A stretch of DNA of 49,482 nucleotides, taken from the IMG/VR virus record IMGVR_UViG_3300035180_002092, positions 1 to 49,482 of that record; one strand, 5' to 3'. This document shows positions 45,201 to 49,482 of this stretch, piece by piece. The stretch comes from a virus. A program made the translations under genes and the position numbers. The notes under the pieces were generated by a model. It was not told the origin of the DNA. It searched no databases and saw only the letters and a program-made list of their open reading frames with translations. The stretch's first letter is position 1. Each line of letters begins with the position of its first letter.

Positions 45201-47253
45201 AACTTCCATATTGAATCATGACACCAATACCCTCTTTCCATTTATATGTTAGCCCATCTGGAGCATAAAATACTCTAGATTTCATTCCACTATTTGGATC
45301 TATATAAACATCTGTAGTATGATCACTGGTAACTTTTTGTCCAGCAAATGGTCCGGATTTAGCTTTTAATAATCCACTTTTATCTGCCGATGTTCCAAGA
45401 ATAACTTTATTTTCTTCTAATAATTCAGGATAATCATCTTTGGCAGAACTACTTACAGTATCAAAATTGCTTTTAAATGGGGTTAATGGATCATATATTG
45501 CTCCATTAAAAGAATCTACTCCTGGTTTAAAATTAACTTTTCCTTGTTCAAGATAAAACATATTATCTTGTCCGTTTATACTTACTGTAAATACCCCTTC
45601 ATTCCAAGAATCATATGCACTAGTAACAACACCAGCATATACGTGAGTTCCCTCATTTTCATTTATAAATTGTGAGCGTAAAGTTTGCCACAAAGAATCT
45701 GGGAAATCTTTTCCAACATATGCCGCCTTTTCCATCGCAGAACTATTGCTTTCTCCATAACCTATTAATGATCCTAAATTTTTAATATCTAATTCGGCTG
45801 AATTCATTGACTGAACAAATCCATATCCATTAAAAAATCCCTGCAATCCTCCAAGCAATTTATTATCAAAATTACTTTTAGAATTTATATAAAAATGTAC
45901 TACGTCCATTGGTTGAATAATTAATTTTCCAGAAAAATTAAATCTCAATTTTCTTCTAGTATAATTGGTGTTCTTATTAGAAAACTGGAATGCATTTTTT
46001 GAATTTGCCTCTAGCTGTATTTTGCCAAAAATTGCTGTTATAAGCGCCTGAAATAATTTTAATTCAGAATCAGTAATTAATAACCCATTTTCAAAACCAT
46101 ATGTAAGATGACTTTTTTTAGTATCAAGTCCATCTTCTCCTGCTATTGCTCCTCCTCTGAGATAATCATTAGTAACTTGGACACCATCACCAGTTATGCC
46201 AGCTAATCCTGGGAATCCAGTTCCACCAGACGAGTCATAATTAAATAAAAGCTCAATACCAATTCTATCAAAAATTGCAGTAACACGCTTGCCCAATAAT
46301 GTATCTGGATTTACTTTAATTGTAATTGGGCTTGCTCCTCTTGCTGCCCGTATCTTATTTAGATTAGAATGTTTTTCAGATATTATTTGGTCATTTCCAT
46401 TTTCACCATATAATTGAAATGTACTACTATTTTTATACATATTAGTAGCATCTGCAATTGCTTTCTCAATGTCCCATTCAGTAATAACCATAGCTTCATA
46501 TGGGTCAGATATTGTTGCTGAAAAATTTGCACTTCTACTTATAGCCACCTCTGTATTAAAATTAGTGAAATTTGTTATCTCTATTACTCCAGTACCTTTG
46601 CCAAATTGAGATTGAAATATATTGCTACTATCATTTATCCAAGTAGTACTATTATTTGTAGAATTAAAAGAATATATTTTTTTTAATTGATTTGATACCT
46701 GAAGTAATTTTGCCCCATCATTTCCACCAAAAGCTCTTGGTAATGATCCAAGAGCTGTTTCTGGTGAAAATCCGCCAGCAAGAGTTTCACTTAAAGTAAT
46801 TATAATTGGCATTAATGAATCTGAAATAGATCCAGCTGATGATGTTACTGATTGTATTTTAGATAGTTTTTCTAATGCACTTATTTGTGCGCATTTATTT
46901 GCAAACAAAATCTTAATTGATTTATAATATAATTTCTCATCTTCATCCATGTAATCTGGTCTAAAATTTTCTGCAATTGAAGAAAACATTCTCTTTTTAA
47001 CCAACATAGTCGCACTAGGTTGTTGCATTAAAATTTCAAACTGTTTAGGATCAACATTTAATGGATCTCTTCTTAAGAAGCCCTCTTCTAAATAACGTCT
47101 TTCTGCAGATTGGTCAATATGCTGAGCGAAATCTCCCAATGCGCCATATTTAGAATAATTACCATCGACAGTACCATCTAGAGAATGATTTGTGTTCTCT
47201 CCTAATGATAACGTTGATGACATTGCATCTGCTAAATCTCCTAAAAATCCCAT
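42211..47253 (-). CDS. Baseplate hub protein, gpD/gp27-like, enlarged
   Basis: A 1680-residue hub. The strongest signal is near residues 1371-1434: EISGNEYMQPGEVIYLED, then LLFYVTSVAHTFNFGTSF and KLELQYGH, the C-terminal hub domain pattern of GpD/gp27. FSGKLIIQPMDVVHFYIN (near 430) is a similar pattern earlier in the protein. Long helical regions (NNLTRRMSYNVRAN, QEKLQERQKVIKL) join them. The last 80 residues include an alternating Ser/Ala stretch near 1619-1642 before a final VDCWIAFQDV. AAAGG precedes the ATG. It would cap the tail tube and carry the spike encoded immediately downstream. No peptidase or lysozyme motif was found despite the size. Confidence 0.75.
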   Translation of the reverse strand: MGFLGDLADAMSSTLSLGENTNHSLDGTVDGNYSKYGALGDFAQHIDQSAERRYLEEGFLRRDPLNVDPKQFEILMQQPSATMLVKKRMFSSIAENFRPDYMDEDEKLYYKSIKILFANKCAQISALEKLSKIQSVTSSAGSISDSLMPIIITLSETLAGGFSPETALGSLPRAFGGNDGAKLLQVSNQLKKIYSFNSTNNSTTWINDSSNIFQSQFGKGTGVIEITNFTNFNTEVAISRSANFSATISDPYEAMVITEWDIEKAIADATNMYKNSSTFQLYGENGNDQIISEKHSNLNKIRAARGASPITIKVNPDTLLGKRVTAIFDRIGIELLFNYDSSGGTGFPGLAGITGDGVQVTNDYLRGGAIAGEDGLDTKKSHLTYGFENGLLITDSELKLFQALITAIFGKIQLEANSKNAFQFSNKNTNYTRRKLRFNFSGKLIIQPMDVVHFYINSKSNFDNKLLGGLQGFFNGYGFVQSMNSAELDIKNLGSLIGYGESNSSAMEKAAYVGKDFPDSLWQTLRSQFINENEGTHVYAGVVTSAYDSWNEGVFTVSINGQDNMFYLEQGKVNFKPGVDSFNGAIYDPLTPFKSNFDTVSSSAKDDYPELLEENKVILGTSADKSGLLKAKSGPFAGQKVTSDHTTDVYIDPNSGMKSRVFYAPDGLTYKWKEGIGVMIQYGSSLLMNPPNKTGNPNLFQDPFAGHDIMNVISLSITGQPYNYSNFWRSANNIDSYGRDSQSQQDASHSYIFSLQNELVKRNALWGNFIPFNNLVINEKAFSLAQLAQLSILKRNNSLDAKINKLQDLNNAIITMGTINFFGEAPFLNPNLETTKSQVNELRKSIDEDLQQMAKEESVFNENYALAGADASYDYFNNVDSSNSGISASNGNSRKELRRQMNNLTRRMSYNVRANDDKNLFIVDDFYNKDYDIAAFNQALTDGTKLYNDDFQSVSDKIKTAADLLNLEVFADTQGHIRVRPAQYNRMPSSIFYRMMYMKQAYGIQVFPQFLNDLFANQIKTLKERVEILDDLVRLDCAIILGTESGGESADNDARQYILSTLNAVGPFAFVSSPDGIITDLNQISNITDPSASSKINSFIRGFQGQATSNKNIFPNTSRYTAIIGALTKQALNSGGYSMSNVPAFKANTYVDQLISRIQAKSGQKIRKDDYLRKDYTQDGVVVIQTKVSIDIFKLSKELQEKLQERQKVIKLFYSALINSQEFKSLDNNKVANQMLAPAVYGNSNIPEVFEHMIEDESYNDYGDNSGSRYIIKRAQIRSLTISENKPEYTCVQVRGVYNKYTALTQQGPEGLNSFQGGGNGLVTATAVDYDTWRNYGFQAPSPISVPFLGDPNSQCGPYASMILSRARKNVLKGSLEISGNEYMQPGEVIYLEDRGLLFYVTSVAHTFNFGTSFTTKLELQYGHTPGEYIPTPLDIIGKMIYNNRDIAGYIIDRQSNSGKEYNYGVIQMDPNATNKSVLPNTPSKDGSSNTNQDQNSFMVANKQVIDNMMSQAAYYVNSKNTSGNNVIANIELRIYYDNNTQPNSDLLSFADDIKNILIGKSDELQTGGSTSNNNQIFPKDTVYVVLVNIDASADKDRRSPSQKAIDAARNQAKNNSIALSVSASVSASASAGPASASASASVSTNRPPANDKIRAALFGYIVDCWIAFQDVPQKTTGGN
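42328..42397 (-). repeat. Ser/Ala codon repeat in the hub C-terminus
   Basis: Near-perfect repeats of a six-base unit encoding alternating Ser-Ala (with Val and one Gly-Pro interruption). It codes for a flexible or beta-stacking linker and may vary in copy number between isolates. Confidence 0.7.
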
Positions 47254-47262
47254 TTTAAACCT

Positions 47263-48180
47263 TTATTTATTTTTCGCGGCAGCAACCAATATACTTGTAA
47301 ATTGATTTGCGACAGCCCTTTGTTGAGTCTCAATCGCAGCTATTTCTTTAGGATCAATTAAGAAAGAATGAACAGAATCATATTGACTTGGACCACCAGC
47401 ACTTCTATGCCATGGTTGATAATTCAATCTATATCCTCTTCTCTGAGTTACCACAAAATTCATTGAATAATCTAATGCGAAATTTTCAGCACGCTCAGTT
47501 ACTGTCATTTGTGTAAAATATCCTCGATAGACTGCGCCATTGTAATACATCTCAACTGAGAAAGCCATTTGTGCTAATGAATTTATATTATTCATTGATG
47601 TACTAGATGAATCAAAACCTAATAATGACCCAACCATACCTGCAGCTCCACCTACTAAGCTTCCAGACGAAGAACCGCTAAGACCAGATAGCCCACTTAA
47701 TAAATTAGGTTGATTTGCATTATTTGCGGCTAATGCTAAACCCATTCCATCAAAGGCATATTGTTCCGCCCTATAAATTTCATATAACACATTAATACCT
47801 TCAATGCCCGCAGATCCAGTGGTGCCAGTTATAGATAATTCTCCTAAATCTTCACCCCAGTATTGTAAAGTATATCCACCTTTGGTTCTTTTCTTATCAA
47901 TTATTTTTTTATTAGTATATATTATGCTTTGAGGATTAATATACATTCTAATAGTTCCGAATTCTGGAACAAACCATGTTATGATATTTCTTTTTATTTG
48001 ATATGATCTATTTGGCGTTACTTTACTAGATGGTAATCCGTTTCCATCGGCAGCAAATGTAGATGGTAATAAAAATCCATCTGATTTAAACTGGTCCTGT
48101 TGATCAGGCGACAATGGATTACTTTCATTTAACGCATTTTGAAATTTATTTAAAGTATTTATTGCGCCATTGATAGACAT
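47263..48180 (-). CDS. Tail tube terminator/adaptor-like protein
   Basis: A 305-residue protein. The segment MYINPQSIIYTNKKIIDKKR and the TKGGYTLQYWGEDLGELSIT continuation (residues about 83-120) resemble the tail adaptor/gp53 or XkdP-type family between tape measure and hub: an NP-x-S motif, then an RT.GG....WG..L..I...G strand pair. A Gly/Ser-rich insertion (LSGLSGSSSGSLVGGAAGMV) near 162-184 loops out, then a second beta domain (YYNGAVYRGYFTQMTVTE). No LysM domain is visible. AGGAAATCA precedes the ATG. It lies between the probable tape measure and the hub. Confidence 0.65.
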   Translation of the reverse strand: MSINGAINTLNKFQNALNESNPLSPDQQDQFKSDGFLLPSTFAADGNGLPSSKVTPNRSYQIKRNIITWFVPEFGTIRMYINPQSIIYTNKKIIDKKRTKGGYTLQYWGEDLGELSITGTTGSAGIEGINVLYEIYRAEQYAFDGMGLALAANNANQPNLLSGLSGLSGSSSGSLVGGAAGMVGSLLGFDSSSTSMNNINSLAQMAFSVEMYYNGAVYRGYFTQMTVTERAENFALDYSMNFVVTQRRGYRLNYQPWHRSAGGPSQYDSVHSFLIDPKEIAAIETQQRAVANQFTSILVAAAKNK

Positions 48181-48199
48181 ATTGATTTCCTATAAGTTA

Positions 48200-49482
48200 T
48201 TAACGATTTGCGGCAACTGCTGGATTTACAGCTTTTTGTCTTGAATTTGTTTTTTTGACTGATAAATCAAAATCATTTTTGCATTTTACGCAGAACCCTG
48301 TAACCCTAATATCAACCTCGCTGGAATGCTGTTCGTGTGTAGCAGCATTTTGAGCTTGCTGTTGGTCTTGAGCTTGCCTTACATCAACTGCGCGCACTGC
48401 TGCAGCCCCAACCCTTTTTGATGGTGATTTATTTTCACTTCTCCCATCAGTTAATTGTTTAGCATAGTCTATCATGCTTGTTTCTGCAGATATTACATTC
48501 TGAATTTCAGCCTTCTTATCTCCAGACGCATTAGACATCTCGACTTTTCGTTTTTCTCTATCTGCTTCTAATAATTTAATTCCCTGTGCACGCTCTTTTG
48601 GCGAATCATTCATTACAGATCGAAATGAATTAAATATTTTAACAACTTCTTCTGCTGGTGCTTTTGAAGCAGTCAATAAATTGCTTAATGTATTATATGT
48701 TGATTTTATTTCACTAATGGCGTTAACTCCAAAATTATCTCCCAAATAACCTCTTGCCATTGATCCGCCATATGTTTCGCCAGAAACAGATTTGTTAATT
48801 CTTGACGCAACATCTCTATTTTGTCTTAGTCTTGCTGCATTTGCACTTTGAGCGTGCCCTGCATCTTCTCCAGCCGATGCTGATAATGAGTTTCTTAAAA
48901 AACCATAACTTCCATGGTCTGCTATTCTATGTAATGCTTCAACATGTCCAAGAATTTCATTCACATAACTTAAAGATTGTGATTGTAATTTTGTACCTTC
49001 ATCTATTGATTTCTCTAAAATATTTTTATTTAACTCCTCTTTTGATATAGTTCCTTCGTTCATTTGTTTAAACATTTCTGATATTCTTTCAGCGTCTTGA
49101 TCTGTTTTGGCTAATGGACCTAATGCGCCACCTCGAATCATAGATATTTGTTTTTGGTATTGTCGCGCAGCAGATTCACTGTCCGCCGCTTCTTGTCGTG
49201 TAACTAAATGTCCGCCCATTTCTCTAGTCATTTCATTACGAACTTTCTCCATGATTGCCGCAGGATTTTTGCTCATTTCTTCTTCAATCTGAAAAGCCCC
49301 TCTTAAACCACCTGCTCCACCAGTTTGTGCAGATAAAAATGCTTTCTGCGCAACATTTAAATTACCAAGTTGAGTAACCATTCCTTTAGTAATATCTAGC
49401 GCTTGTGTTCCTGGCACTCCAGTGCTTTCTAAAGCTTTAGAATAGTTATTCATAATATTAGCTACACCTTCTGCCATACTAC
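48200..49482 (-). CDS. Probable tape measure protein, C-terminal part (gene continues or starts at the right edge)
   Basis: At least 425 residues, helical throughout. The stretch LNVAQKAFLSAQTGGAGGLRG and the following AFQIEEEM resemble tape measure proteins of contractile tails, and long heptad-like regions (EADREKRKVEMSNAS) fit. An ATG is present at 49477, but only five bases remain upstream, so I cannot tell if it is the true start; an internal Met of a much longer protein is more likely. It ends with a CVKC pair and a basic tail. The gene order before the hub also fits a tape measure. Confidence 0.6.
   Translation of the reverse strand, partial: SMAEGVANIMNNYSKALESTGVPGTQALDITKGMVTQLGNLNVAQKAFLSAQTGGAGGLRGAFQIEEEMSKNPAAIMEKVRNEMTREMGGHLVTRQEAADSESAARQYQKQISMIRGGALGPLAKTDQDAERISEMFKQMNEGTISKEELNKNILEKSIDEGTKLQSQSLSYVNEILGHVEALHRIADHGSYGFLRNSLSASAGEDAGHAQSANAARLRQNRDVASRINKSVSGETYGGSMARGYLGDNFGVNAISEIKSTYNTLSNLLTASKAPAEEVVKIFNSFRSVMNDSPKERAQGIKLLEADREKRKVEMSNASGDKKAEIQNVISAETSMIDYAKQLTDGRSENKSPSKRVGAAAVRAVDVRQAQDQQQAQNAATHEQHSSEVDIRVTGFCVKCKNDFDLSVKKTNSRQKAVNPAVAANR

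Noticed and set aside
1-49482. tRNA genes and recoded stop codons
   Set aside because: I saw no cloverleaf-like stretch in the short gaps, and long intact frames are consistent with the standard code; a dedicated tRNA scan was not possible.

Overview
The window is a single strand-biased block of a large, AT-rich tailed-phage genome (or a prophage/metagenomic phage contig) with a contractile, myovirus-type tail. Essentially every convincing gene lies on the minus strand, genes are packed with 0-100 bp gaps, many stop/start pairs overlap (TAATG, ATGA), and starts are preceded by AGGA/GGAG-type Shine-Dalgarno sites. The standard genetic code is used: very long frames stay open with TAA, TGA and TAG all read as stops. 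The host cannot be named from this sequence. No ribosomal, tRNA or core bacterial genes are present.

Region 1 (1-14.7 kb) holds nucleotide metabolism, transcription and replication. It contains a B12-dependent ribonucleotide reductase (NrdJ) interrupted by an intein placed exactly before the catalytic thiyl cysteine. It also has a phage sigma factor, two paralogous FmdB-like zinc ribbons, a DnaB-type helicase with a DnaC-like loader, an Sm-like-fold protein, a UvsW-type SF2 helicase, several unknown small proteins and a divergent FtsZ/tubulin-family GTPase. Scattered between them are decayed endonuclease genes and a solo structured element.

Region 2 (14.7-20.1 kb) is an accessory, scarred island. 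It has an RmlB-like nucleotide-sugar dehydratase/epimerase, a membrane-anchored protein with a beta-rich C-terminus, a SAM methyltransferase and a GT4 glycosyltransferase. Around them are two pieces of a broken GT2 glycosyltransferase, a tnpB pseudogene with IS200/IS605-type hairpins, and a frame-broken HNH endonuclease. The intact enzymes suggest that the phage makes or modifies a glycan; whether the target is host surface, virion or DNA is not shown.

Region 3 (20.1-49.5 kb) is the tail/baseplate module. In transcription order (right to left) it reads: probable tape measure C-terminus, tail adaptor-like protein, gpD/gp27-like hub, gpV-like spike, small helical protein, multi-pass membrane baseplate protein, unknown structural protein, gp25-like wedge, giant baseplate J protein, 2374-residue LamG-containing protein, and a fibre-like protein with dockerin-like calcium loops. 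All of these frames are intact. That contrasts sharply with the repeated frame breaks in the accessory genes and argues that those breaks are biological decay and not general sequencing error.
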